A DNA stretch of 64,000 nucleotides from assembly GCA_947493955.1 (NCBI GenBank), contig CANLSQ010000001.1:1612001-1676000 (forward strand), in the 5' to 3' direction. The notes under the pieces are model-generated. The model was not told the DNA's origin. It ran no database searches and worked only from the letters and a program-made list of their open reading frames with translations. The DNA is from an uncultured Sphingomonadaceae bacterium (GTDB lineage Bacteria > Pseudomonadota > Alphaproteobacteria > Sphingomonadales > Sphingomonadaceae). This document shows, piece after piece, positions 26,941 to 36,237 of this stretch. Position numbers and translations under genes: made by a program. The first letter of the stretch is position 1, and every line of letters begins with the position of its first letter.

Positions 26941-28169
26941 GGAGCAACCGCCTGCATCAGCTGCGCGCACAAGATCGCGCCATAAGTGCCCAAAGCATAA
27001 CCAAGCACCGCGAGCAGGACCCCGACGGGGGCGAGCGCAGGATGAAAGGCCGCCGCAACTACAGGTGCCGACGCTGCACCACCGACATTCGCTTTGCTGC
27101 CCACCGCGACAAAGAAAAACGGAGCCCGGATCATCTTGGCGACCACGATCAACAATATGCTGTGGAACAACATCCAGATGAACCCGACGAGGAAGAGCAT
27201 CGGCGCATCAGCCATTTGGAAAATATCCATCTTGGTGCCGATAATGGCCACCAGCAGAAATATAAGAACAGTTCCGAACTTGGATGCACCCGCTCCTTCA
27301 AGGTCGCGCGCCTTGGTAAAGCTGAGTGCTACGCCCAAAGTGGTCGCAATCACCACTATCCAGAAGAATTTACCCGCCAGAAAACTGTCAGTAAAAGCAG
27401 GTATGGCTTCGAAAGCACCGGACAGAAATCCACCCAAGAGATGAGATAGACCGACCCCGCCAAAAGCCACCGCGAGCAACAGCATGATTTCCGATGTGGT
27501 AGACGTGCGTTCAACAGACAGGGTGAAATTCGCCATCTTGTCTCGCAAATTATCTATCGCACTAGAGTCTGCCTTTAGCCAGCGGTCCACTTTCTCAACA
27601 TTACCAGCACCATAAAGTAGAAATGCCATCCAGATATTGGCAATGACGATGTCGACAGCGACCATGGCGCCGTAACGCTCTGGATTATAGCCATAGACTT
27701 CCAGCATCGCTGTCTGATTGGCACCGCCGCCGATCCAGCTGCCGGCCAGTGTTGCAAGACCGCGCCATACCGCGTCAGCCCCTTCACCACCAACAGTCTC
27801 CGGACTGAACGAACCCACGATCAGGATCGCGATAGGCCCACCGATGATGATGCCGATCGTGGCGGTGAAAAACATGATGAGCGCCTTGGATCCAAGGCCC
27901 ATAATGGCTTTGAGGTCGATGCTCAATGTCATCAATATCAAAGCTGCGGGCAGAAAATAATCCTTGGCCACCTGCCACAAACCGTCATCGGCCGATGCCA
28001 CAATACCAAAGCTGCGAAGCAGTGAGGGGATCAGGTAGCAGAGCAATACGATGGGAATGAAAACGAAAAACCGATCCCAGAAACCACCCCGGTTTTTGAG
28101 AAAAAACAGGATACCCAATATAGCGCAAAGGACACCAAAGCTCGCGACATTATCCAGTGGCAATGTCAT
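26937..28169 (-). CDS. DUF819 (YjcL-type) integral membrane protein
   Basis: A 410-aa polytopic membrane protein with about 10-12 predicted segments (for example VASFGVLCAILGILFFL, ALIMFFTATIGIIIGGPIAILI, FGTVLIFLLVAIIG). The conserved GSWIGGGANQTAM and GGAASAPVVAA stretches are typical of DUF819. The family has no established substrate, but its fold class is transporter-like. Here it is sandwiched and translationally coupled (ATGA overlaps at both ends) between an exported S9 peptidase and a cytoplasmic S51 peptidase. This makes it a good candidate for the inner-membrane importer of the released di- or tripeptides. Confidence 0.85.
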   Translation of the reverse strand: MTLPLDNVASFGVLCAILGILFFLKNRGGFWDRFFVFIPIVLLCYLIPSLLRSFGIVASADDGLWQVAKDYFLPAALILMTLSIDLKAIMGLGSKALIMFFTATIGIIIGGPIAILIVGSFSPETVGGEGADAVWRGLATLAGSWIGGGANQTAMLEVYGYNPERYGAMVAVDIVIANIWMAFLLYGAGNVEKVDRWLKADSSAIDNLRDKMANFTLSVERTSTTSEIMLLLAVAFGGVGLSHLLGGFLSGAFEAIPAFTDSFLAGKFFWIVVIATTLGVALSFTKARDLEGAGASKFGTVLIFLLVAIIGTKMDIFQMADAPMLFLVGFIWMLFHSILLIVVAKMIRAPFFFVAVGSKANVGGAASAPVVAAAFHPALAPVGVLLAVLGYALGTYGAILCAQLMQAVAP

Positions 28170-30289
28170 TGAGCGGTCTCTTCACTAACCTTTTGTTCTT
28201 CCGGAACTTCCTGCTCCTCTTCTTCCTTGGTATCTTCTTCCTCTACCTCAGGCTCTATCGGTGGCAGAGCAGGTTGATAGTCTTTATCGAGGACATGTTT
28301 GGCATACCAGGCAAGTTCTGTATTGATCTTGAACAGCTGGTTAAAGGGCTTGCGAAAACCATGCGGCTCACCCTCGGCAACATAGAGGCTTGTCGGAGCA
28401 CCGGCCGCCCGGACGCCCCGGTACATCATGATCTGCTGGGTAGGCGGCACCCTTACGTCGTTGCCACCGTTGAAGAACAAGGTCGGTGTTTTCACTTTCC
28501 ACGCATCTTTCAATGGTGACTGGGCGATGTAACTATCCAGCGGCGCATTTTCCTGCCACGGGGCACCGCCAAACCAGGGCGTGCGATTGTGGCGTACGTC
28601 ACTCTCCCCGTACATGGATATCCAGCTTGATGCTCCCGCGCCGGATGATGCCGCCTTGAACCGGTCGGTAAAGGTGATCAGCTTGTTGGTCATATGGCCG
28701 CCGGCGCTCCAGCCCATCTTCACCAGCCGGTCTGGGTCAGCAATACCCTGTGTGACCAGGGCATCAATACCGTCCAGAACATCGAGATGCGAGTTGCGGA
28801 AATAGTTGCCGACCATGTCGCGCATGAAGGCATCGCCGTAGCCGGTTCCGCCTCGATGATTGGGCAGGAAAACCGCATATCCCTGCCCTGCGAGAACACT
28901 GGCATATCGTGAGGTATTCCAGGATCCAAATTGCGAGGATGAGCGCGGACCGCCGTGCGTGATTGTGACCAGCGGATATTGGTCATCGGCCCGGTAACCG
29001 ACTGGCGGTATCAATAAACCTTCAATCGGCGTGCCATCTCTTGCCGTCCATTGAAAAACCTGCTGGTCGGGAAGCCGGACATGTTTTGTCCATTCGTCAT
29101 GGATCCCGCTGACCTTTTCAAGCGGGCCACCTTTCCTCTTTATGTGAACTTCACCGGGACTCCGCGCATCCGTAAGCAGCATGATATGCGTGTCTGTTTC
29201 CGGATTGTAGCGCCAGTCTCCCAGCGCATGATCGCCCTCGGTAATCGGTATCAGCCGATTGCTGCGCAGATTCAGTCGAAACAGATTGGTGCGAACACCC
29301 GTATTTCCCAATATGAAGATCTCCGAACCTTCCCTGTTCCATGCGAAGTCCAGAACTTCCATGGGCTCGTTCGGCAGCAACAATTCCGGCTGTGATGATC
29401 CTATCGCCTGAACAAACAGGTTGTCTTCATAATAACCTTCACCCTTTTCATTGACGGTGGCGATGAAAGCGAAGCGGGTTCTATCAGGCGACAGCTGCGC
29501 TTCTGCCTCGTGATATCCATTATCGGTCAGACGGGTGTCGCTACCCGTCGCAACATCGCGCAGCCACAATTCCCGATGGTGGCTGGCATAGCCCGCCCCC
29601 TCTGGCATGCGGCTATAGATAATCTGGCTATCATCGGCCGACAGCGAAAAATGGCGAACGCTGAACGGGCCGGCCAGAACCGGCTCCGATATCTTCTCGT
29701 CCCTCTGGTAACGCCAGAGTTCCATCGGAATGGAAACATCATAAGGCGCTATTTCGCGCGCCTTGTCTTCCTTTGTTTTCTTTTCGTCACGTCGCATCCG
29801 AAAGTAAATCGTGCGACCATCATTCGTCCATTTGAAATCTGAGACATTCTCCGGATGCTCGAACAATTTGGTCAGGCTTTTGGTCTCGATATCGTAAAAA
29901 TAGGCGGCAGCCTTTTCATCATCTTCACGTTTCAACGTTGCCACGAAACCGGAACTGTCTGGGGCCCATTGTGCGGCCGACAGGCTATCATCCTCAATCT
30001 CGTTGCGCGGAATTACCTGCAAGTCTCCAGTTTCAACATCAATCAGGTTGTAAGCATCAACCCGCTCATTCTCTGCCCAATCCACCGCCGATTGGACCAT
30101 GATGATTTTCTTGCCGTCCGCAGAAAGCATGGGGTCATCCAGCCGCGGCATCTCGATAAACGCAACCGGACCTACCGTTGTTTTTTCAGATTTCTCGGCT
30201 GCCTGTAGCGGCGTTGAAACAGTCATGCCGACCCCCAACAAAAGAACTGCCGTGGAACTCGCAACGCGTAAGTTTCTGATGATCGCCAT
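28166..30289 (-). CDS. Exported S9 family prolyl-oligopeptidase-type peptidase
   Basis: A 707-aa peptidase with a signal peptide (ASSTAVLLLGVGMTVSTPLQA), a beta-propeller (repeats such as DPMLSADGKKI, SLSADDSQIIYSRM, QLSPDRTRFAFI), then an alpha/beta-hydrolase domain. Catalytic Ser lies in GWSAGG, Asp in GGNDVRVPP and His in EGEPHGFRKP. After the hydrolase domain comes an acidic Glu-rich tail (EVEEEDTKEEEEQEVPEEQ). ATG 30289 follows GAGGGG and is preferred to the GTG three codons before. First gene of a coupled S9-DUF819-S51 operon; likely a periplasmic dipeptidyl- or oligopeptidase. Confidence 0.93.
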   Translation of the reverse strand: MAIIRNLRVASSTAVLLLGVGMTVSTPLQAAEKSEKTTVGPVAFIEMPRLDDPMLSADGKKIIMVQSAVDWAENERVDAYNLIDVETGDLQVIPRNEIEDDSLSAAQWAPDSSGFVATLKREDDEKAAAYFYDIETKSLTKLFEHPENVSDFKWTNDGRTIYFRMRRDEKKTKEDKAREIAPYDVSIPMELWRYQRDEKISEPVLAGPFSVRHFSLSADDSQIIYSRMPEGAGYASHHRELWLRDVATGSDTRLTDNGYHEAEAQLSPDRTRFAFIATVNEKGEGYYEDNLFVQAIGSSQPELLLPNEPMEVLDFAWNREGSEIFILGNTGVRTNLFRLNLRSNRLIPITEGDHALGDWRYNPETDTHIMLLTDARSPGEVHIKRKGGPLEKVSGIHDEWTKHVRLPDQQVFQWTARDGTPIEGLLIPPVGYRADDQYPLVTITHGGPRSSSQFGSWNTSRYASVLAGQGYAVFLPNHRGGTGYGDAFMRDMVGNYFRNSHLDVLDGIDALVTQGIADPDRLVKMGWSAGGHMTNKLITFTDRFKAASSGAGASSWISMYGESDVRHNRTPWFGGAPWQENAPLDSYIAQSPLKDAWKVKTPTLFFNGGNDVRVPPTQQIMMYRGVRAAGAPTSLYVAEGEPHGFRKPFNQLFKINTELAWYAKHVLDKDYQPALPPIEPEVEEEDTKEEEEQEVPEEQKVSEETAQ

Positions 30290-30351
30290 GCCCCTCACCC
30301 TTCTTTATGTTCAAAGAATTGTCATGATGCATACAAATGCCACAGGTCGCC

Positions 30352-30378
30352 AATTCATAATTCGAATGTCATCATGCG
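30352..30378. promoter_or_regulatory. Putative LysR operator, copy 2 (S9 operon promoter)
   Basis: AATTCATAATTCGAATG and the following bases to ATGCG match copy 1 at 25222-25248 in 22 of 27 positions, in the same orientation relative to minus-strand transcription. It lies 62 nt upstream of the S9 peptidase start. The core ATTC-N7-GAAT dyad is fully conserved. It indicates shared control by the LysR protein encoded at 25282. Confidence 0.68.
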
Positions 30379-30413
30379 TTTTCGGCAAGATCAGACACTG
30401 GCGATGCCGCTAC

Positions 30414-32222
30414 TCAGTTGATTCTTGCCCGCAATAATACGGAAAATTCCGAAGTGGGTTGGGGACGTGCAAATACACCCTTGGGATTAATGCAAATATA
30501 TGTGACCGCCGGATCGTAGCCGCTCACGGGTTCATAGCCACAGTCCGCGAAAGATACCGGCATGGTCGGCTGATTGGAGAAAGCGACGTCATTATTGTAA
30601 TCAAGGCTTAATGTGCTGCCATTGTCGACAAACACGATCGGGTCACTGCCGGGGAAATTGTCCGGTCCGCCATTATCGATATCATCGTTCAGAAAAGCCA
30701 TCTGACTGGGCAACTGGTCGATGATGAAGACGCTATCTTCTCCACCCGGCCCGCCGCCGACATTCTGGACGACAATTGTGTAGATAATATCTTCGCCCGG
30801 TATGGAAAAGCCGCTGCTGGTGCCACTGCCCGTATAGACGGAAGAGGTTTTGATGACGTTCAACTTGGCCGGATCAATTGATGACGTACGCCCAAGTTCG
30901 GTAAAATTGCCCTGACAATTGCCTGGGCTGCCATCAGTCGCTCCCCAATTGGGATCACCAACATTGTTGCCCAGTACGCTCGTGCCGGCGGAGCCTCCAC
31001 TGACAACCGGTGTGATCGCAGCGCAGGTCGCACCAAATAGTCTGATTGCACCGCCGCCGCCACCGCCGCCGGTACCATGGGCGAATTGATCATTGGCTTC
31101 ATCACCGCCTTCGCCTCCGGCAACCCGGAAAACAGGAGATCCAGATATACCGGTAATTACGGAGAGTGCGATTGCCCCACCCGCGCCGCCGCCGTCCGAA
31201 CCATTGAAATTATCCGCAAGGGCCGACAGGCCGTCCGCAATCATCCGGCCGCCATTACCGACAAGCCGGTCCACCCGGACAAAGACAAGCCCACCACCGC
31301 TGCGATCGCCGCCGCTTTCGGCCTGCGATACTTCCGATCCCGATCCACCGCCGCCGCCCATGAAAAGTCGGTTGTTGGGTGAATAGTCCAGGGCTTGGCC
31401 GCCAAGGCCGCCAAAATTACCGTCATCGTCACACAGGTCCAGTTCACGACCACCCAGACCGCCGGCACCAATATTGCCGCCACCACCGCCGCCGGCATCG
31501 GTAATATTTCCGCCACCACCGCCATTGCCATTATGTCCGCGTCGGGCCTCATGAGCAGATGCGCCCGGCACGACACCTTCGCCCTTGTTGCCAGTCCCCG
31601 CCTGCATGACGCCGGTATAGTTGAATTGATCCGACCCGCAGCTGTCAAAAGGCGTTGATGTTGCGAGCGCACCGCCACGAAATCCCCGACCTGTCGCATT
31701 GATATCTGCGCCCAATGTCAAAGTCCCGACCACATCAAATGCTACCACACCGCCAATTCGTCCGTTCCAGGCCTGTGGCACGACCGCCTGGTTCAGGTTC
31801 AGGCTGTCAAAAACCGGCACGCTGACCATCTGTAAAGAGCCACCAGTGGAAAATGACACCGTTGGAGCATCCGATAGAGTGACCGTGTTTCCGGAAACCG
31901 AAACGATTTTGACATATTCGAAGCGCCCGGCGCTATTATATGCAGTAATATCGCCATGGGCGGCATCGTCAGTTCGCGTGACGGAGGTCCCTTTCATCTG
32001 CACTATCAGTGCCCGGCTATTTGCGGTGAAACCACTGCTGCTGGATAGCTGGACAGTTGTCGAAGAGATTGAGACCACCTGGGCATAGCTGTTTATCACG
32101 GTGCCGGAAGGAATATTGGTGGTCTGCGCAAAAGCCGCTGCATAAGGATGTACAAGAACCGCCAGCAGGCCGGTGATACATATTCTCCAGATCAATGCCC
32201 TGAGACTAAACAAGTCTTTCAA
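30414..32222 (-). CDS. Exported glycine-rich surface protein with C-terminal DUF11-like repeat domain
   Basis: A 602-aa exported protein. The signal peptide ends near HPYAAAFAQ, followed by a beta-rich region (INSYAQVVSISSTTVQLSS). A long Gly-rich section follows (clusters of GNGGGGGN, GGGGGN, GGGGSGSE, GTGGGGGGG, residues ~200-410). A C-terminal domain of the DUF11/conserved-repeat type (EDIIYTIVVQNVGGGPGGED, FIIDQLPSQMAFL) often occurs in surface adhesins. The Gly-rich insert probably forms an extended or polyGly-II-like shaft. It is monocistronic, and an extracellular or adhesive role is inferred. No sorting signal is evident at the C-terminus, which ends SEFSVLLRARIN. Confidence 0.72.
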   Translation of the reverse strand: MKDLFSLRALIWRICITGLLAVLVHPYAAAFAQTTNIPSGTVINSYAQVVSISSTTVQLSSSSGFTANSRALIVQMKGTSVTRTDDAAHGDITAYNSAGRFEYVKIVSVSGNTVTLSDAPTVSFSTGGSLQMVSVPVFDSLNLNQAVVPQAWNGRIGGVVAFDVVGTLTLGADINATGRGFRGGALATSTPFDSCGSDQFNYTGVMQAGTGNKGEGVVPGASAHEARRGHNGNGGGGGNITDAGGGGGGNIGAGGLGGRELDLCDDDGNFGGLGGQALDYSPNNRLFMGGGGGSGSEVSQAESGGDRSGGGLVFVRVDRLVGNGGRMIADGLSALADNFNGSDGGGAGGAIALSVITGISGSPVFRVAGGEGGDEANDQFAHGTGGGGGGGAIRLFGATCAAITPVVSGGSAGTSVLGNNVGDPNWGATDGSPGNCQGNFTELGRTSSIDPAKLNVIKTSSVYTGSGTSSGFSIPGEDIIYTIVVQNVGGGPGGEDSVFIIDQLPSQMAFLNDDIDNGGPDNFPGSDPIVFVDNGSTLSLDYNNDVAFSNQPTMPVSFADCGYEPVSGYDPAVTYICINPKGVFARPQPTSEFSVLLRARIN

Positions 32223-32363
32223 TCCCCCGTTACCAAATCTTCCTCAGAGAATCAGAAACGGTTGTTTCAAATCGAAATTAATCCAGATTTGGGCGATATA
32301 TGCAGTGGTAACACTGCGGACGTCCGGATTTTTTCAATCCGTCATACAGATTGCCGCCAAATT

Positions 32364-32897
32364 CTAGGCGCCGCGCTGTCCCAATACCTCGTTCTCCACT
32401 TTGATCCGGTGGCGCAGCAGAACCGCGTTCAGGATTGAGAATACAAGCGCTACCCAGGGCAGCCCCATAAGCAAGGGCACGATGGCGATTTCCAGCACCA
32501 CAACCAGATAGTTGGGGTGGCTGATATATTTATATGGGCCGCGCTTCACCCGATCAAAATGCGGTGCTGAGATGATCCGCGTTGTCCACCACCGGCCGAT
32601 AGAAGCCAATGTCCAGACGCGCAGAACCTGCGTGCCGACAAACAGCCCGAGCATGATCGGATTCAGATCTCGCAAGGGATCGACCAGCAAAAAGATGATC
32701 GCCAGCCATGCACTGTGGAGAAAGATGAACCAATGATAGTGATCAGCGCCAAATTCCTCCCCGCCTTCGAAGAGCAGCCGCTTGGTATTGCCATTTGCAT
32801 AGACCAATTCGGCAAGACGCTGCACAACAATGTAGATCAGAACCCATGTGACAAGGGTCGGGGGAGTCGTAAAAATTGCGCCTAAACCATCCATCAA
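32364..32897 (-). CDS. Isoprenylcysteine-carboxyl-methyltransferase-like membrane methyltransferase (BpsB-like)
   Basis: A 177-aa membrane protein with four to five hydrophobic segments and the ICMT-type SAM motif region (RVKRGPYKYISHPNYLVVVLE). Its ATG overlaps the type III polyketide synthase stop (ATGA at 32897-32894), so the two are translationally coupled. In Bacillus the pair BpsA-BpsB makes alkylpyrones and their methyl ethers; here the same job is inferred, O-methylation of a PKS-derived alkylpyrone or alkylresorcinol at the membrane. The catalytic region RGPYKYISHPNYL is intact. Confidence 0.85.
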   Translation of the reverse strand: MMDGLGAIFTTPPTLVTWVLIYIVVQRLAELVYANGNTKRLLFEGGEEFGADHYHWFIFLHSAWLAIIFLLVDPLRDLNPIMLGLFVGTQVLRVWTLASIGRWWTTRIISAPHFDRVKRGPYKYISHPNYLVVVLEIAIVPLLMGLPWVALVFSILNAVLLRHRIKVENEVLGQRGA

Positions 32898-33943
32898 TCT
32901 GATCCCGCCGGGTCCAATATTCCAAGCACGGATGTAAAGCCGGGACCAAGCGCTGTCATCAGGACAGGTTTCTGAGGATTATCCTCTAGCAATTTTTCGA
33001 GTACGAACAGCACCGTCGGCGATGACATATTGCCATGATGTTTCAGCACCTCGCGAGTCGCCAGAATGCCCGGCAGTTCCGGTGCGAAATAGTCTTCCAG
33101 AGCCTCCACGACGCGGCCGCCACCGGGATGACAGGCCGGCTCGCTCATTTCCGATTTTTCCAGACCATGTTCGCTGAGGAACTGATCGCAAAACGGCGTG
33201 AAATCCTTTGCCACAAAGGTTGGAATGTCGCGCGCCAGCACAAGGTCAAATCCGGTTTCACCAATCTCCCAACCCATCATGTCACGTGTATCCGGCCAGG
33301 TTTTCTGATCAAATGCGCGGAAAGACGGGTTCGCGCCCTGCCCGTTCCTTCCAGTCAGGACAGCCGCCGCACAACCGTCGGCAAACAGCGCTGTTGCAAT
33401 CATGTTCTTCTTGTCAAACTGGCTGTAGTCATATGACAGGCTGCAAAGCTCCAGTGAAATCAGCAAGACATTCTGGCCGCCATTGGCATCCGCCAGGTCA
33501 TTGGCCAGTCTTGTACCCAATATGCCGCCCGCACAGCCATAGCCGAAGACCGGCACGGTCTGCACCGACTGGCGAAAACCCATGGTCTCGATCAGCCGGC
33601 TTGGAATAGACGGCGTCATCGTGCCCGTCGTTGAAATCATGACGATCGCATTGATATCTGTCGGTTTCAGGGTCGCTTTTTCCAGGGCCGCCGCCGCCGA
33701 ACGCTCTGCCAGCGCCCTGCCCACTTTATCATAAATTTGCGCACGCTCAGGCCAACTGCGCTGCTCCAGATAATAATCCGGTTCCCGCGCAATGTAGCGA
33801 TGATCAATCCCGCTATTGCCGAGTATCTGCTTCAATCGGGTAGGCAAAGCCGATCCGCGCGCCTTGGCCAGCACGTCCAGAACATCCTCTTGGCTGATCC
33901 TGTGGTCTGGAAGGGCGGTCGCGATGGATTTCAGTTGGGACAT
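32894..33943 (-). CDS. Type III polyketide synthase
   Basis: A 349-aa chalcone-synthase-superfamily enzyme. The catalytic Cys lies in PVFGYGCAGGILG near residue 140, and the late catalytic pair is likely His in KHHGNMSSPTVLF (His/Asn) near residue 300. Bacterial enzymes of this length extend fatty acyl starters with malonyl-CoA to alkylpyrones or alkylresorcinols. It is first of a two-gene operon with an ICMT-like methyltransferase and divergent from a membrane AraC regulator that may control it. The starter unit cannot be read from sequence. Confidence 0.9.
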   Translation of the reverse strand: MSQLKSIATALPDHRISQEDVLDVLAKARGSALPTRLKQILGNSGIDHRYIAREPDYYLEQRSWPERAQIYDKVGRALAERSAAAALEKATLKPTDINAIVMISTTGTMTPSIPSRLIETMGFRQSVQTVPVFGYGCAGGILGTRLANDLADANGGQNVLLISLELCSLSYDYSQFDKKNMIATALFADGCAAAVLTGRNGQGANPSFRAFDQKTWPDTRDMMGWEIGETGFDLVLARDIPTFVAKDFTPFCDQFLSEHGLEKSEMSEPACHPGGGRVVEALEDYFAPELPGILATREVLKHHGNMSSPTVLFVLEKLLEDNPQKPVLMTALGPGFTSVLGILDPAGSD

Positions 33944-34072
33944 GGGACTAATTCGCGCTGCATGGATAAGCTGTTACACATGGCCGTTTCAGATACAAAA
34001 GAATAATCGGCATCCTGCCCGAACGGACGTATCAACGAAATTCCCGTTGCGAAGACAAGAAGATGGGCTAGC

Positions 34073-35143
34073 ATGGCAAAAACGGGGAAGGCTATGGCGA
34101 CCACCGGATTAGATTTGGCACTTGTCGATACGGTTTTGCGGTTGCTCACCATGGGTGGGCAGATCATGATCATTGCCGTGCTGCTGACAAGCCGGACCCG
34201 ATGGGACCTGAAAATATCGCTGTTGGGCGTGCTGATCAGCTCAATGGCTTATTTGATCAATTCATCAATTACACTGGCACCGCCCTTTCCATGGCGCAGA
34301 GCCATTGATTTTCTTTCGATATCGACAACTGTCTGGGCATGGATATTTGCGCATCAGCTGTTCGAGCGCCGCATTGCCAAGCCATTGCTGATCGCCGTAC
34401 CGATATTGCTTACGATATTGTGGATTATTGCGGTCAACATGCCGGACAAACAATGGTTCACTTTCTATGCGATCCGTTTCCTCTCCCTCGCACTCGTTGT
34501 TCAGTTGATCATCATTGCCCTGTCCGGGCGTGCCGATGACCTGATTGAAAAACGGCGACTAATCAGAATGTTTTTGCCCATATTTGTCGGGCTAGAGGTG
34601 GGAGGCGTCCTAACCTATGAACTTTTCTTCGGTCCTACGGACAATATACCAGCCGTCTCTGCCGCCAATGCCACGCTGATCCTGATCCTGGTTCTGGGAG
34701 CAGGTATGGCGGTGCTGGCTGCGGATGGAGATTTGTTTGCGAAGCTAGCCAGAGACAAGCAGCCGGTCCGTCCTGTTTTAAATCTCTCACCATCGGAAAC
34801 CGTCTTGCATGACAAGCTGATCAAAGCGATGGCAGAAGGACAGTATCGCGAGCCGTCGCTGACCATAGCAACATTGGCTTCCAAGTTGGATACACAGGAA
34901 CATCGGTTGCGCGCGCTGATCAACAAACAGCTCGGCCATCGCAATTTCTCTTCCTTTCTCAACGGCTATCGAATCACCGAAGCCAAGGAAAAACTGTCGG
35001 ATCGCAGGCATGTTGACCTGCCGATTCTCACAATCGCGATGGATTTGGGCTATGGATCGCTCGCACCGTTCAATCGGGCCTTTCGCTCTGAAACCGGCCA
35101 GACACCTAGTGATTTTCGCAAGGCAGCGATTGATCAAAACTGA
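34073..35143 (+). CDS. AraC-family regulator with N-terminal membrane domain
   Basis: A 356-aa protein with six or seven hydrophobic segments in the first ~220 residues (TMGGQIMIIAVLLTS, ISLLGVLISSMAYLIN, VPILLTILWIIAVNM, ATLILILVLGAGMAVLA). A C-terminal AraC HTH follows (residues ~245-350: TIATLASKLDTQEHRLRALI, ILTIAMDLGYGSLAPFNRAF, TGQTPSDFR). Membrane-bound AraC regulators are thought to sense membrane or lipid signals; divergent placement from the PKS operon suggests control of it. The start may be ATG 34073 or 34094 (the latter has GGGGAAGG close upstream). Confidence 0.88.
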   Translation: MAKTGKAMATTGLDLALVDTVLRLLTMGGQIMIIAVLLTSRTRWDLKISLLGVLISSMAYLINSSITLAPPFPWRRAIDFLSISTTVWAWIFAHQLFERRIAKPLLIAVPILLTILWIIAVNMPDKQWFTFYAIRFLSLALVVQLIIIALSGRADDLIEKRRLIRMFLPIFVGLEVGGVLTYELFFGPTDNIPAVSAANATLILILVLGAGMAVLAADGDLFAKLARDKQPVRPVLNLSPSETVLHDKLIKAMAEGQYREPSLTIATLASKLDTQEHRLRALINKQLGHRNFSSFLNGYRITEAKEKLSDRRHVDLPILTIAMDLGYGSLAPFNRAFRSETGQTPSDFRKAAIDQN

Positions 35144-35258
35144 AATAGTCTGATCATTTTCAAAATTGCACAGCATTTTTCAGCATTGCAGAGAGATGGA
35201 TCAGCCTTTCTGTCACTTTGCCTTCATCAAACAAACATTGCCTTTGATGGAGAATGAC

Positions 35259-36116
35259 ATGCCTGACCTATTTGACGCCATAGTAGACCATATGATTGGT
35301 GCCTTCACCTTTGACCTGGGGCGCTATCTGATCGCGGCGGGTACATTATCCTTGCTCCTGTGGGCTTTCAGCAAATGGAGTGCCGCCCGGCGTATTCAAA
35401 TCCGCAAGGCCGGCGTCGGGGACTACAAGCGCGAGTTTCTGTCATCGATGCGTACAGTCCTGGTTTTCGGGCTGACCACCATCAGCACGGTATTGCTGGA
35501 AGCCTCCGGCTGGATCTCGGTCATGACTGGCGAGATATTCTGGCCGCTTTTCATCGTGCAGCTTTTTGCGATGATTATTGCCCATGATGCCTATTTCTAT
35601 TGGATGCATCGCTGGCTGCATACGAAAACGATGTTCCGTTTCTCCCATTTGCATCATCACAAATCACGCACGCCAACACCATGGGCCGCCTATAGCTTCT
35701 CGTCATTCGAGGCGATGGCCGAGGCAGCCTTTGTACCCCTCTATCTGTTCCTGTTCTCACTCTTTTCCGCTGGCATGTATCCTTTTGCGATCTTCCTGTT
35801 CCTTGCCCATATGATCATCCGCAATGTCATGGGTCATGCAGGCGTCGAACTGTTCCCCGCGGGCTGGACGCGCAATAAATTTGTCGGCTGGATCACCACG
35901 ACCACCCATCATGACCTGCACCATAGTCAGGGCAGCAGCAATTTCGGCCTCTACTTCACCTGGTGGGACCGGATGATGGGCACCGAACATCCTGACTATG
36001 AAGCGCGCTTTGATGCCGTCGCCAAACCGGTCCGCCTTTCGGTCGGAGCTACCGCCAATATCTGTATCGCTGCCTTCTCGTTGCTCGCAGTGGCAACCAC
36101 GGCCAGTCTGATTTGA
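35259..36116 (+). CDS. Fatty acid hydroxylase / sterol desaturase family protein
   Basis: A 285-aa integral membrane di-iron oxygenase with the eight-His signature: HDAYFYWMHRWLH, FSHLHHHKSRTP and HHDLHHS. The hydrophobic segments (LIAAGTLSLLLWAF, FWPLFIVQLFAMII, FLFSLFSAGMYPFAIF) place it in the inner membrane. Such proteins hydroxylate or desaturate lipids, sterols or carotenoids; the substrate is unknown. The start at 35259 has GGAG six bases upstream; longer in-frame starts lack an RBS. It lies 115 nt after the AraC gene and near the PKS pair, so a membrane-lipid link is possible. Confidence 0.88.
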   Translation: MPDLFDAIVDHMIGAFTFDLGRYLIAAGTLSLLLWAFSKWSAARRIQIRKAGVGDYKREFLSSMRTVLVFGLTTISTVLLEASGWISVMTGEIFWPLFIVQLFAMIIAHDAYFYWMHRWLHTKTMFRFSHLHHHKSRTPTPWAAYSFSSFEAMAEAAFVPLYLFLFSLFSAGMYPFAIFLFLAHMIIRNVMGHAGVELFPAGWTRNKFVGWITTTTHHDLHHSQGSSNFGLYFTWWDRMMGTEHPDYEARFDAVAKPVRLSVGATANICIAAFSLLAVATTASLI

Positions 36117-36237
36117 TGTTGCAGGACAGCAAAGCCTATAATTTCCATGCCAATTTATAGGTTTTGCTGGTAGCCAGGTATTTAAAATTTCTCCTATACA
36201 ATTGTTATTATTACATTTTTATCAGTTTCTTGCATTT

